Shown here: positions 43,296 to 53,406 of the stretch, in pieces | Position numbering within the stretch: the first letter of the stretch is position 1 | Layout: each line of letters opens with the position of its first letter | Assembly: GCA_023146135.1 (NCBI GenBank) | Contig: JAGLCR010000032.1 | Location: 1-62,139 of the forward strand | From: Bacteroidales bacterium | GTDB taxonomy: Bacteria; Bacteroidota; Bacteroidia; Bacteroidales; UBA1556 | Direction of reading: 5' to 3' | DNA: 62,139 bases | The notes under the pieces: model-generated | What the model was told of the DNA's origin: nothing | Database searches by the model: none | The model's input: the letters and a program-made list of their open reading frames with translations, nothing else | Translations under genes and position numbers: made by a program

Positions 43296-43330
43296 CAAAT
43301 GTAGCGGGAATTAATGAACTCCCGCTACAT
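43296..43330 (-). promoter_or_regulatory. -7 box of the thioesterase gene embedded in an 11-bp inverted repeat
   Basis: Arms ATGTAGCGGGA (43299-43309) and TCCCGCTACAT (43320-43330) are perfect complements with a 10-base loop. On the minus strand TACATTTG (43303-43296) overlaps the second arm. It may serve as the terminator of hmuY, though no T-run follows, or as an operator for the thioesterase gene. Confidence 0.55.
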
Positions 43331-43336
43331 AAAGGA

Positions 43337-43972
43337 CTATAAATCTCGTCCGCCATCTGTATTCAAAACATATTTAAACGAAATATATCCACTCACGCCT
43401 TTATCATTATAATAATCGGTAAGCATAATTTTGGCATAATTTCCTTTACGTGTTTTAAATGCATATACATTTTTGTTGGCTAAATAAGTTGGTGGGTGCG
43501 TGTTTGCATCAAATTCGAAAGCATTCTCGAATACCATATTTAAATCTGTGCCTATCATTATTGGACCTGCTTGTCCGTTGCCAGCATAAAGAATACTGTC
43601 TGCAAAAGCATCTTTGGTATAGCCACTTTCTGTGGCTTCTGTTACCGATGTCCAATCAACCACTCCAGCATCATAAGCTTCGGCCATTCCTGCTCCCGAC
43701 GTACCACCATTCAATCGAACATGGCGACTGTGAAAGGCAATATCCCACTTGTCGGATGTCTTAAAATTTGATGAGTCGATGCCGCTTATTTCTCCTTTTG
43801 TTTCAAACGAATAATACACCCAATGATCTACTTTTTCATTGTTTTTTGTCGTTATACTTACCTTAATAGTATTATCTACAACAGGCTCGCTTGTTTCGTC
43901 CTTTTTGCATGATGTGGCTATTAAGCTGAGGCCGATGATGGCCATTCCTAAAAATTTGATTTTTCTATTCAT
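43337..43972 (-). CDS. hmuY: HmuY-family haem-binding lipoprotein
   Basis: HmuY proteins capture haem at the surface and hand it to the HmuR receptor. The 211-residue product has a lipoprotein signal (LSLIATSC, lipidated C22, then KKDE), KWDIAFHSRHVRLNGGTSG (about 75-93) and the C-terminal NVYAFKTRKGNYAKIMLTDYY (split near residue 168-188), the two best-conserved blocks of the family. His at 50, 81, 84 and 159 are candidates for haem ligands, but I cannot map them to the known ligands without an alignment. The TonB receptor gene lies 67 bases upstream, with a palindromic repeat between them. Confidence 0.85.
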   Translation of the reverse strand: MNRKIKFLGMAIIGLSLIATSCKKDETSEPVVDNTIKVSITTKNNEKVDHWVYYSFETKGEISGIDSSNFKTSDKWDIAFHSRHVRLNGGTSGAGMAEAYDAGVVDWTSVTEATESGYTKDAFADSILYAGNGQAGPIMIGTDLNMVFENAFEFDANTHPPTYLANKNVYAFKTRKGNYAKIMLTDYYNDKGVSGYISFKYVLNTDGGRDL

Positions 43973-44000
43973 TGTATTTGTTTTTGATTGTTTTACTGGT

Positions 44001-44024
44001 TAAGACAATTCATGAATTGTCTTA
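44001..44024. repeat. REP-like palindrome, second CAATTCATGAATTG copy
   Basis: TAAGACAATTCATGAATTGTCTTA is a 24-base perfect palindrome between hmuY and the TonB receptor gene. It shares a 14-base core with 30374-30387 and could also act as an attenuator within the haem operon. Confidence 0.6.
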
Positions 44025-44039
44025 AATTGAGTTATTTAT

Positions 44040-46301
44040 TTACTTTTTCTTAGTTAGTTTATCTACTGCTATATTCATGCTTATGAAAGCTCTACGCCCA
44101 GGGCTAGTGGAGGTATTGAAACTTACCACATCAGCCGTAAAATCAAAGATATTATCTACGCCAATAGTTAGGTTTACCCCATTAAAAAAGTGCTGACTTA
44201 TAGCAATACGCCAAATGGAATACGCATCAAAATGCACTGGATAAATCCCTTCAACTTGTTGTCCACGATAGTTAATGGTTTCGCTTACTTGATAATCCTT
44301 TGCACCAATAATATTTGTGCTTAGATTCACATTCAAACGGTACTTTTTACGGTAAATATTATAGGCTAATTTCACGTTTCCAGAATGAGGGCTTGCCGAC
44401 GAAACTAATTCTCCTTGTGGGCGTTTGTCACGCAAATAACTATAAGCACCACTCAATAGAAAATGCTTTGATATTCGAGCTTGGAGTAAGAACTCCAGCC
44501 CACTTAGTTCCGATTCGCTAATATTTACATATTGGTAAATTGTTTGACCATTTTGCCAAATACCATCAATTTTATTTTCCAGCTTATTGTAGTATCCTGT
44601 TACTGAGGTGTTGATAAAACCCTTGGTAAATTCTACCGAACCAGAAACATAATTATTAGTTTCGGGTTTCAAGTTTTCGTCGCCCTTAATGGTAAACCAA
44701 GCTATGGGCCAGTCCATATATAGTTCTTTGAGCGAAGGGGAGCGGAAGCCTTTGGCATAATTTGCCCTAAAAGCCCATGCTTTCTTTTTATACATTCCTG
44801 AAATTTTTGGTGAAAAATGTATTCCAAATGTTGTGTGATTGTCCACTCTGCCACCTACAATAAAATTCCATTGCTTTCCGATATCAATATCATCTTGGGC
44901 AAAAAACACCGAAGTAATATTCTTTTTCTCCGTATTATTACTTCCCGCAAATAGACTTGTCATTAATGATTCGGATAGGTATTCGATACCACCAACAAGC
45001 TCCTGCCTTTTACCAATTTTGGCTGAGGCAATTAGTTTTGGATTTATAAAAATATTGCGATAGTTCATCTCCTTTTCGCCCAATTTTTCGTAATAGTCAA
45101 ATTTTCGATAATTATCATAATGGTAGGAGGCTGTCAAATTGTATTTATCTGAAATATTGTAATTTAGTTTTCCACCATAGGAGTAATCTTCAAAATTTTG
45201 ATATACATTATCTGGCACAAAGTCGTATTCGTCATGATTATAATAGGAGCCCTTTAGCTTCAAATCCAATTTCTTGCCAATGGGGATATCTATTTTTTGA
45301 TGAATCGAGTAATCCTTATATCCATTCACTCCTGTTGGAAATGGGTTTAAAGCATCAATTATTACAGTATCAATATTGATAAACTCTTTGGTAATGGTGG
45401 TCTTATCATACAGTTGATAAGCATCAAAACTTTTGGCCGCAAAATCAGTTCGTCCGCTTAGGTATTTCAGCTTAAAACCCACCGAAGCATTAACATTAAG
45501 GTTTTGTAAGTCTAAATTGCTTTTGGATAAATATTTATCATCATCGTCTTTCAAGTCTGGGTAGTTTACCTCATTCATTTGTGCCCAACGCACACCAGCT
45601 GAAACTTCCCATTTTTTCTTGCTTTTTTTTGTGATAATATTAATCACACCACCCATTGCTTGTGAGCCATATAGTGCTGATGAAGCTCCCTTTACAATCT
45701 CTATACGCTCCACATTATCTGCATTTAAGCGGGAGTAATCCACATTGTTTCCGTTCTCTCCAGCCATGCGTTCGCCATCGATTAATATTAAAATGTTTTT
45801 GGCTTCCAAGCCTTGCATCTTAATATCGGAGCCAAAACCGCCTCTTTGAAACTCCAAACCAGGAATGTCCTGTTCGAGCACATCTTGCACATTGGTAATT
45901 CCACGATTGCTCATATCCTTGGCTGTAATAACTTGAGTAATAACCGGCGCATCTTTAAGTGCTTTACGGCTTCGTGTAGCTGTTACGACCACTTGGTCTA
46001 AATTGAAAATATCAACTTCCAAATAGTAAGTTATGTTTTGATTTGAAATAAGCGTATCGCTAATTGTCTTATAGCCCACAAACGAAATGGCAATTATGCA
46101 TGTGTCTTGGCAGGGGTTAATCACCTGTCCATTATTTCCAGTAATTGCATATTTCTGACTTTTCGAATCCAGAGATTCAAAGCATATATTTACAAAGGGT
46201 AAGGCTTCTTTAGACTCCTTATCTACTATTTTTATCACTCCGGCTTGAGCAGTTAGCCAGTAAGGTATTATGCTCAATATGAGTATAATTATAATTCTCA
46301 T
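44040..46301 (-). CDS. TonB-dependent receptor, HmuR-like
   Basis: Outer-membrane active transporter. The 753 residues comprise a signal peptide (to about 19), a carboxypeptidase-regulatory-like domain (about 20-95, LPFVNICFESL), a plug (about 105-225) with VVVTATRSRKALKDAP, IPGLEFQRGGFGSDIKMQG, and RIEIVKGASSALYGSQAMGG, then a 22-strand barrel. It ends SPGRRAFISMNIAVDKLTKKK-like, with the last strand RRAFISMNIAV. Haem is the probable substrate because hmuY follows; a metal or vitamin cannot be excluded without context. A small exported protein gene lies upstream by 167 bases, on the same strand. An inverted repeat (46318-46362) lies in the gap. Confidence 0.88.
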   Translation of the reverse strand: MRIIIILILSIIPYWLTAQAGVIKIVDKESKEALPFVNICFESLDSKSQKYAITGNNGQVINPCQDTCIIAISFVGYKTISDTLISNQNITYYLEVDIFNLDQVVVTATRSRKALKDAPVITQVITAKDMSNRGITNVQDVLEQDIPGLEFQRGGFGSDIKMQGLEAKNILILIDGERMAGENGNNVDYSRLNADNVERIEIVKGASSALYGSQAMGGVINIITKKSKKKWEVSAGVRWAQMNEVNYPDLKDDDDKYLSKSNLDLQNLNVNASVGFKLKYLSGRTDFAAKSFDAYQLYDKTTITKEFINIDTVIIDALNPFPTGVNGYKDYSIHQKIDIPIGKKLDLKLKGSYYNHDEYDFVPDNVYQNFEDYSYGGKLNYNISDKYNLTASYHYDNYRKFDYYEKLGEKEMNYRNIFINPKLIASAKIGKRQELVGGIEYLSESLMTSLFAGSNNTEKKNITSVFFAQDDIDIGKQWNFIVGGRVDNHTTFGIHFSPKISGMYKKKAWAFRANYAKGFRSPSLKELYMDWPIAWFTIKGDENLKPETNNYVSGSVEFTKGFINTSVTGYYNKLENKIDGIWQNGQTIYQYVNISESELSGLEFLLQARISKHFLLSGAYSYLRDKRPQGELVSSASPHSGNVKLAYNIYRKKYRLNVNLSTNIIGAKDYQVSETINYRGQQVEGIYPVHFDAYSIWRIAISQHFFNGVNLTIGVDNIFDFTADVVSFNTSTSPGRRAFISMNIAVDKLTKKK

Positions 46302-46317
46302 ATGTTTATTTTAAACT

Positions 46318-46362
46318 ATTAATAATGATTTAAGCAAGGCTAAGTGCTGCTTAATTATTAAT
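46318..46362. other. Imperfect inverted repeat before the TonB receptor gene
   Basis: ATTAATA...TTAAGCA (46318-46336) pairs with TGCTTAA...TATTAAT (46348-46362). It could be a leader hairpin or operator. AT-richness makes a chance origin possible. Confidence 0.35.
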
Positions 46363-46468
46363 TCTAGAAAAATCTATTGAGTTCTGTAGGTTAATGCTAC
46401 TATTTGTCCAATACACAATGTAAAACCATTGTATATAGAAATGAACGTCAGAAACTATAAAACAGAAC

Positions 46469-46834
46469 TTAAACTAATGAGGGAGGTCCACGAAGTAGTG
46501 GGATGTTATACTTTTGAAAACTGAGTAGGTTGCAATAATTTTGGTAATAATTAAAGGTAGATGATACCTTGATCAATTCAGAATATTTATTACCAACAAA
46601 TGCAAAGTGATTCGATTTAGATGCACTATCTATTTTATGACTTTTCACCTTATAGGTTTTTCCGTCATCTTTATGTGTTTTGGCAAAAGGATGATGCCAA
46701 TTGGAATCAACCTGCTCATCAAAAATAACATCCAGATGAATGGAAATCAAATCACCAACCACAACCCACATAAAGGCGAGTATCATGGTGCTAAAAAACA
46801 GCTTCTGTTTTATGGTTTTTGTTCCTGTAGTCAT
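46469..46834 (-). CDS. Small exported histidine-containing protein of unknown function
   Basis: The 121-residue product has a hydrophobic signal or anchor (LFFSTMILAFMWVVVGDLIS, about 12-31) and a soluble part with several His (DVIFDEQVDSNWHHPFAKTH, HKIDSASKSNHF) and a C-terminal PLLRGPPSLV. Small exported proteins with this sort of ending often stand just upstream of metal or haem receptor genes in Bacteroidota, as here. A role in metal or haem binding is inferred. A CAACTTTG box (46861-46854; one mismatch to TAnnTTTG) may start the haem operon here. Confidence 0.6.
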   Translation of the reverse strand: MTTGTKTIKQKLFFSTMILAFMWVVVGDLISIHLDVIFDEQVDSNWHHPFAKTHKDDGKTYKVKSHKIDSASKSNHFAFVGNKYSELIKVSSTFNYYQNYCNLLSFQKYNIPLLRGPPSLV

Positions 46835-46911
46835 CTTGATGATTTATGATTAGCAAAGTTGAGAATTTTTTTTATTCACTCGACTACCAATATATGGGTA
46901 TTTAAAAATAA

Positions 46912-46945
46912 AGAGCAGCAAAAAAAATATTTTTTTTGCTGCTCT
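46912..46945 (-). terminator. Intrinsic terminator after the WG-repeat gene
   Basis: A perfect 34-base palindrome (AGAGCAGC, eight A, TA, eight T, GCTGCTCT) gives a stem with built-in U-tract. It lies 22 bases after the stop codon at 46967 and could act on both strands. Confidence 0.8.
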
Positions 46946-46966
46946 AATTGATACTAATAGGGAATC

Positions 46967-48016
46967 TTATTTCCCTATGCGATGAACATCGCGAATTCCT
47001 GCATATTTAGGTTCAATCACCCACTCACCTTTTTTGTTTATTAAGCCCCATTTTTCATCCTTTTTGGCGGCACAATAACCGTTTGAGAATTGTCTTGAAC
47101 CAAGTAAACTAGCTTCAATCACCCATGAGCCAGTGTTGTCATAAAAGCCAATAAGATTGCCTTTTTTACCTTTGGCTAAACCATTGTGAAAATCGCCCCA
47201 TTTATCAGTTTCCACTTCTAAGAATTCGCCTTTCAAATTAACATAACCCCATTTTCCTTTTAGTTTTACTCGGGCCATGCCACTTAATTTATCAAAGTCT
47301 TTGGCCGTATCATAGATGGGCTCTAATACCCAAGTGCCTTTTTTATCAATAAATCCAAATTTACCTTTTTTATTTCGCGCCCAAGCTATACCATTTTTAA
47401 AGTAACCAACTGCTTTATACTGAGCAGGAATAGTGGCCTTGCCATCGGTGCCAACAAATCCCCATTTTTTATCTTTAGTATAGTAAGGAGCAAGCCCGTC
47501 AGATAAATGTTGAATTTTAATTACCTTTTCCAAAATAATGGGAGTTTCGTCTCCTTTAGTGTTAATTATAAAGTACTTTTCATCCTTCATCACCACAGCA
47601 AAACCTTTGTCAAATGGAGTGGCTTTATCATACTTCAATGGTATTTTTAATTTGCCTGTAACATCAAGATATCCCCAACGCTCGCTTCTTTTTACTGGGA
47701 GCATACCACTTTGAAATTGTATAATTCCACCAAATAGACCCTTAGGTTTGAACATGGTAAAATTTTGTATTTCAGGAATGATTTCATCTCCTTTAGTGTT
47801 AATAAAATACGTTTTCTTTTCATCAACTATTATAGCTAAGCCCTCTTCTGAGAAAGGGTAACCCTTTTTATATATTTTGTCGCCAAGCTGTTTGTCGTCA
47901 ATAGTTACATATTTCCAACCTTCTTGGTCGGCCTCTTTTACTTGAATAATTAAACTTTGAGCTGTTGTACTTAAATTTAATAGTACCACTAATAACAGAA
48001 TGATTGTTTTTTTCAT
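46967..48016 (-). CDS. WG-repeat protein, exported
   Basis: The 349-residue product has a signal peptide (KKTIILLLVVLLNLSTTAQ) and at least seven WG-type repeats, such as ERWGYLDVTGKLKIPLKYDK, KKWGFVGTDGKATIPAQYK, KGKWGYVNLKGEF and EKWGLINKKGEWVIEPKY. Each is a beta hairpin unit of about 30-45 residues. Function of WG proteins is unknown; they are abundant in Bacteroidota envelopes. I place the start at ATG 48016, because the in-frame ATG 48094 adds 26 residues ahead of a perfect signal peptide. It is divergent from ligA with an intergenic region of 127 bases. Confidence 0.85.
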   Translation of the reverse strand: MKKTIILLLVVLLNLSTTAQSLIIQVKEADQEGWKYVTIDDKQLGDKIYKKGYPFSEEGLAIIVDEKKTYFINTKGDEIIPEIQNFTMFKPKGLFGGIIQFQSGMLPVKRSERWGYLDVTGKLKIPLKYDKATPFDKGFAVVMKDEKYFIINTKGDETPIILEKVIKIQHLSDGLAPYYTKDKKWGFVGTDGKATIPAQYKAVGYFKNGIAWARNKKGKFGFIDKKGTWVLEPIYDTAKDFDKLSGMARVKLKGKWGYVNLKGEFLEVETDKWGDFHNGLAKGKKGNLIGFYDNTGSWVIEASLLGSRQFSNGYCAAKKDEKWGLINKKGEWVIEPKYAGIRDVHRIGK

Positions 48017-48110
48017 GTTTTTACATTTTTTAATTAAGCCATAAAAATACAAACCTTTTGATATGAATTGTGTAAGAATAAAATTATTTTTCAAATACGG
48101 TACTTAATAA

Positions 48111-50141
<2,031 letters not shown>

Positions 50142-50146
50142 GAGAT

Positions 50147-50713
50147 ATGAATTTTTCTGAAAAAATACTCCGTTTATTCGGATGGAAAGTGTATAACGAT
50201 ATTGGTGTACTTCCTATAAAGTCAGTGGTTATAGCTGCGCCACATACTAGTATGTGGGACTTTGTTTGGGGCTATTTATTTTTTAGAGCAGTAAATCTGA
50301 AGGGCTATTTTTTGATTAAAGAGGAGGCTTTCTTTTTTCCTTTGGGCGGTTTTCTTCGTAAATTGGGAGGTATTCCGGTAAAGCGAAATAAAAAAAATAA
50401 TGTGGTAGAAGATGTGGTAGAGCTTTTTAATGAAGCGGATGAAATGGCGCTTACGCTTACTCCCGAAGCTACAAGAGGGCCTGTGAAAACCTGGAAAAAT
50501 GGATACCATAAGATTGCAAAACGAGCAAATGTTCCAGTTATTCTAGGTAGTTTGGATTATGAAAAAAGAGAAGCGGGTGTTCTTGCGGTTTACGACTTAC
50601 AGGGTGATTCAGATTACGATACTTTGCAAATAATGAAATTTTTTGTGGGAAGAAAAGGAAAGTATCCTGAGAATTTTTATTTGCCACCCGAAGTTTTAAA
50701 TGGTGAAGTTTAG
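50147..50713 (+). CDS. PlsC-like acyltransferase
   Basis: The 188-residue protein belongs to the lysophospholipid acyltransferase superfamily. The catalytic HX4D motif is HTSMWDF (about residue 33), and the acceptor-binding block is TPEATRGPVKTWKNGYHKIA (about 104-123), corresponding to EGTRS with Ala-Thr-Arg. KEEAFFFPLGGFLRKLGGIPV is the usual second block. It is short and has no N-terminal membrane helix, so it resembles the 1-acylglycerol-3-phosphate or ornithine-lipid acyltransferases of Bacteroidota. The exact lipid is unknown. It shares an operon with ligA. Confidence 0.82.
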   Translation: MNFSEKILRLFGWKVYNDIGVLPIKSVVIAAPHTSMWDFVWGYLFFRAVNLKGYFLIKEEAFFFPLGGFLRKLGGIPVKRNKKNNVVEDVVELFNEADEMALTLTPEATRGPVKTWKNGYHKIAKRANVPVILGSLDYEKREAGVLAVYDLQGDSDYDTLQIMKFFVGRKGKYPENFYLPPEVLNGEV

Positions 50714-50737
50714 CGAATCATAGGCTTACATTTTTAG

Positions 50738-50745
50738 TAATTTTG
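50738..50745 (+). promoter_or_regulatory. -7 box of gldA
   Basis: TAATTTTG is an exact match to TAnnTTTG, 25 bases before the ATG. No -33 TTG in place. Confidence 0.5.
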
Positions 50746-50770
50746 CTCAACAAATCAAACCAAGGTTTAT

Positions 50771-51676
50771 ATGTCAATCAGCATAAAAAATATCAGTAAA
50801 GAATATGGAAAGCAAAAAGCACTTGATAAAGTGAGTTTTGAAATTGAAGAAGGTGAAATAGTTGGTCTTTTAGGCCCTAATGGAGCTGGAAAATCTACCT
50901 TGATGAAAATACTTAGTGGTTTTATTCCACCAACAGAGGGCCTTGCTACTGTGGAGGGCTTGGATGTAATGGAGGAGTCGTTGGCTGTGCGGGCCAAGAT
51001 TGGTTATTTGCCCGAAAGCAATCCTCTTTATCTTGATATGTACGTAAAAGAGTATTTGCAATTTGTAGGAGGAATATACAAGCTTAAGAACTTGAAACAG
51101 CGTGTTGTGGAAATGATTTTACTCACCGGTTTGCAGGATGAACAGCATAAAAAGCTTGGTGCTCTATCAAAGGGATATCGACAGAGAGTGGGATTAGCAG
51201 CTACTTTCATACATGATCCAAAAGTATTGATTTTGGATGAGCCTACTTCGGGTCTTGATCCCAATCAATTGGTCGATATACGTAATCTGATTAAAGAAAT
51301 TGGAAAGAATAAAACAGTATTGTTTTCATCACATATAATGCAAGAAGTAGAAGCCATATGCGATCGCGTAATTATTGTAAATAAAGGGCAAATGATTGCT
51401 GATAGCCCAACTAGTAAATTACAAGACTTGCTTCAAGGAGGTGATATTATTAGTGTCGAATTTCAAGAGGATGTGGATATTGAAGCGATAAAAGTAATAA
51501 AGGGTGTTGAAAGTGTGAGTCGTGAGGGCAAAATAATCAAGATTAAGCCCACAAAAGATACTGATATTCGAGCCGCTATATATGATTTTGCTCGGGATAA
51601 TACCCTTACTCTTATCGGACTAAAATCTGAAGAAATGGGTCTTGAAGATATTTTCAGGCAATTGACTTTGAAATAG
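50771..51676 (+). CDS. gldA: ABC ATPase of the GldA type
   Basis: GldA is the ATPase of an ABC transporter needed for gliding in flavobacteria and is also found in non-gliding relatives. The 301-residue protein has Walker A GLLGPNGAGKSTLMK (about 33-47), Q-loop LPESNPLYLDMYVKEYLQF, signature LSKGYRQRVGLAAT (about 134) and Walker B VLILDEPTSGLDPNQ (about 155-169), then a C-terminal extension of about 85 residues (VEFQEDVDIEAIKVI, EEMGLEDIFRQLTLK). No permease gene (gldF/G) is adjacent. It is convergent with the MscS-type gene (9 bases). Confidence 0.85.
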   Translation: MSISIKNISKEYGKQKALDKVSFEIEEGEIVGLLGPNGAGKSTLMKILSGFIPPTEGLATVEGLDVMEESLAVRAKIGYLPESNPLYLDMYVKEYLQFVGGIYKLKNLKQRVVEMILLTGLQDEQHKKLGALSKGYRQRVGLAATFIHDPKVLILDEPTSGLDPNQLVDIRNLIKEIGKNKTVLFSSHIMQEVEAICDRVIIVNKGQMIADSPTSKLQDLLQGGDIISVEFQEDVDIEAIKVIKGVESVSREGKIIKIKPTKDTDIRAAIYDFARDNTLTLIGLKSEEMGLEDIFRQLTLK

Positions 51677-51685
51677 TATTATTCT

Positions 51686-52954
51686 TTAAATCCCAGTTTG
51701 TTGAGTGTCTATTAGTCCCATATTTGAAGGATACTGAAATATTTTTAAGTCGAACTCTGGGAGTATAGCTAAAATATGATCAAAAATATCAGCTTGTATA
51801 TTTTCATATTCGGCCCAGGCTGTTGTTGTTGTAAAAACATAAATCTCAATTGGCAGCCCCTTCTCAGTTGGTTGCAAATGCCTGACAAGAAAGGTCATCT
51901 TAGAATTGATATCTTGCCTTTGATTCAAATACGCTCTTAGATAAGCTCTGAAAACACCAAGATTTGTTTGGTGACGGCCATTAACCAGTACATCAGGATT
52001 TATATTGTTCAATTCATTATAGGCTGATATTTCTTTCTCTTTCTTTTCAAGATAGGGTGCGAGTAATTGAATGCTTTTGTAATTGTTCAACATTTCATTA
52101 GTACAAAACTTAATGCTATCCATATCAATGCTAAGAAATCTTTTAATGCGCCTTCCACCAGACTCTTCCATTCCACGCCAGTTTTGAAACGAATTACTTA
52201 CCAATGCATAGGTTGGAATCATTGAAATGGTTTTATCCCAATTTTGTACTTTTACTACGGTAAGGGTTATTTCTAATACAATTCCGTCGGCATTAAACTT
52301 GGGCATACTTACCCAATCACCAATTCGAACCATCCGATTTAAAGTGAGTTGTAAACCTCCTACAAAACCCAAAATCGGATCTCTAAATATCAACATTAGA
52401 ACTGCCGACATAGTTCCCAAGCTAAGCAGTAGTGTACTAATGTCTTTATTGACAAATATTCCAATGATGAACAAGCTTCCAATTACATATATGATAATTT
52501 TTATTACTTGTATAAAACTATCAATGGGACGTTCTTTTGATATGTCATAACGCTGGTAATAGTCACGTACTGTGGATAAAACGCTGTTTAAAACCATGAT
52601 TGTTATCATGACTAACCATCCATCAATAAGCCTGATTATAATAACAGGAACCTTTGCCTCGGGGATTCCAAGGGCATTATCAATTAGAAATAGTAGAATT
52701 ATTGCAGGAACATAATAGGCAAGTCTTTTAAAGAAATGATGATTTTCTAAAAGATCGTCAAATGAGGTTTTTGATTTTTTTACAATGGGGATAATTATTC
52801 TTTTCATTATTTTCCATGACAATAAAAAAGCAGCCCATGCAATTAAGATTAAAACTATGATGGAAACAACAATTGAAATAAAATCGGTTGCTGATTCGCT
52901 TACGCCTGCCTCAGTGCCATATTTTTTTATTAATAAAAGAATATATTCAAACAT
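51686..52954 (-). CDS. MscS-type mechanosensitive channel (YbdG-like)
   Basis: The 422 residues have about five membrane helices in the first half (about 25-195), the MscS pore and beta domains (LSLGTMSAVLMLIFRDPILG, then LNRMVRIGDWVSMP, about 180-220) and a long C-terminal part with IPTYALVSNSFQNWRGMEESGGRRIKRFL, which is typical for the YbdG/MscM subgroup, where an insert follows the beta domain. Such channels respond to osmotic down-shock or act in osmotic signalling. A promoter with full boxes lies at 53073-53040. This is the second MscS-type gene in the window, and the two are not close paralogues. Confidence 0.88.
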   Translation of the reverse strand: MFEYILLLIKKYGTEAGVSESATDFISIVVSIIVLILIAWAAFLLSWKIMKRIIIPIVKKSKTSFDDLLENHHFFKRLAYYVPAIILLFLIDNALGIPEAKVPVIIIRLIDGWLVMITIMVLNSVLSTVRDYYQRYDISKERPIDSFIQVIKIIIYVIGSLFIIGIFVNKDISTLLLSLGTMSAVLMLIFRDPILGFVGGLQLTLNRMVRIGDWVSMPKFNADGIVLEITLTVVKVQNWDKTISMIPTYALVSNSFQNWRGMEESGGRRIKRFLSIDMDSIKFCTNEMLNNYKSIQLLAPYLEKKEKEISAYNELNNINPDVLVNGRHQTNLGVFRAYLRAYLNQRQDINSKMTFLVRHLQPTEKGLPIEIYVFTTTTAWAEYENIQADIFDHILAILPEFDLKIFQYPSNMGLIDTQQTGI

Positions 52955-53039
52955 ATTTTAATGTCTTATAAATTTTATATTTTGAATTATCTTAAAGCGA
53001 TTAAATAATTACCAGATAATTTAGACTATTCGATTGCTG

Positions 53040-53073
53040 CAAAAGTACATGCTTTTTAATTAAGCTTAGTCAA
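53040..53073 (-). promoter_or_regulatory. Promoter of the YbdG-like gene
   Basis: Minus strand: TTG (53073-53071), 23 bases, TACTTTTG (53047-53040). Spacing is at the long end of the range. The leader would be about 80 bases. Confidence 0.55.
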
Positions 53074-53246
53074 TCTTTAATCCTTAAGTTATTTTCATTC
53101 CGTCAGTTGATTTTTAACTTTAATAATACATTAATTACCAAGGGTTTCAAAGTCTTTAAGGTTTGGTTTTTCATCATTTTGTAAAAGACTCAATTTCTAA
53201 ATTATCAATTAATTCCCTAAAAATAATTTCGATTTAACTTTTTTAT

Positions 53247-53254
53247 TACTTTTG
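53247..53254 (+). promoter_or_regulatory. -7 box of metK
   Basis: TACTTTTG, exact to TAnnTTTG. The transcript would start near 53259, exactly at the edge of the folded leader RNA, which supports both calls. Confidence 0.6.
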
Positions 53255-53256
53255 TG

Positions 53257-53351
53257 CTCTAAGTGGATAAATTTGATTGCTTGCGACCACATGAAAAAAT
53301 GCTAAACACAATGCCTTTCGACATTACGCAGCAATCCCACTTACAATAGAG
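53257..53351 (+). ncRNA. Structured 5' leader RNA of metK, candidate cis-regulatory element
   Basis: Nested helices close in the leader: CTCT (53257-53260) with AGAG (53348-53351); AAGTGG (53261-53266) with CCACTT (53337-53342); GATTGCT (53275-53281) plus GCG (53283-53285) with CGC (53327-53329) and AGCAATC (53330-53336). Inside, CATGAAAAAAUG-type and AATG...CATT (53310-53313/53322-53325) hairpins make a three-way junction with single-stranded ACCAC and GCTAAACAC. About 55 bases separate it from the metK ATG. Its position before SAM synthetase suggests SAM or methionine control. The core does not match the SAM-I kink-turn pattern or SAM-II as I know them, so I do not name a class. Confidence 0.6.
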
Positions 53352-53406
53352 TTTATAAAATATTTCGAGTAATCGGAATGATTATTAATATTAAAAAATT
53401 ATAATA

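Noticed and set aside
53257-53351. Assignment of the metK leader to SAM-I or SAM-II
   Set aside because: The GA-rich kink-turn and GGCAACC-type core of SAM-I, and the short pseudoknot of SAM-II, are not present in the expected arrangement.
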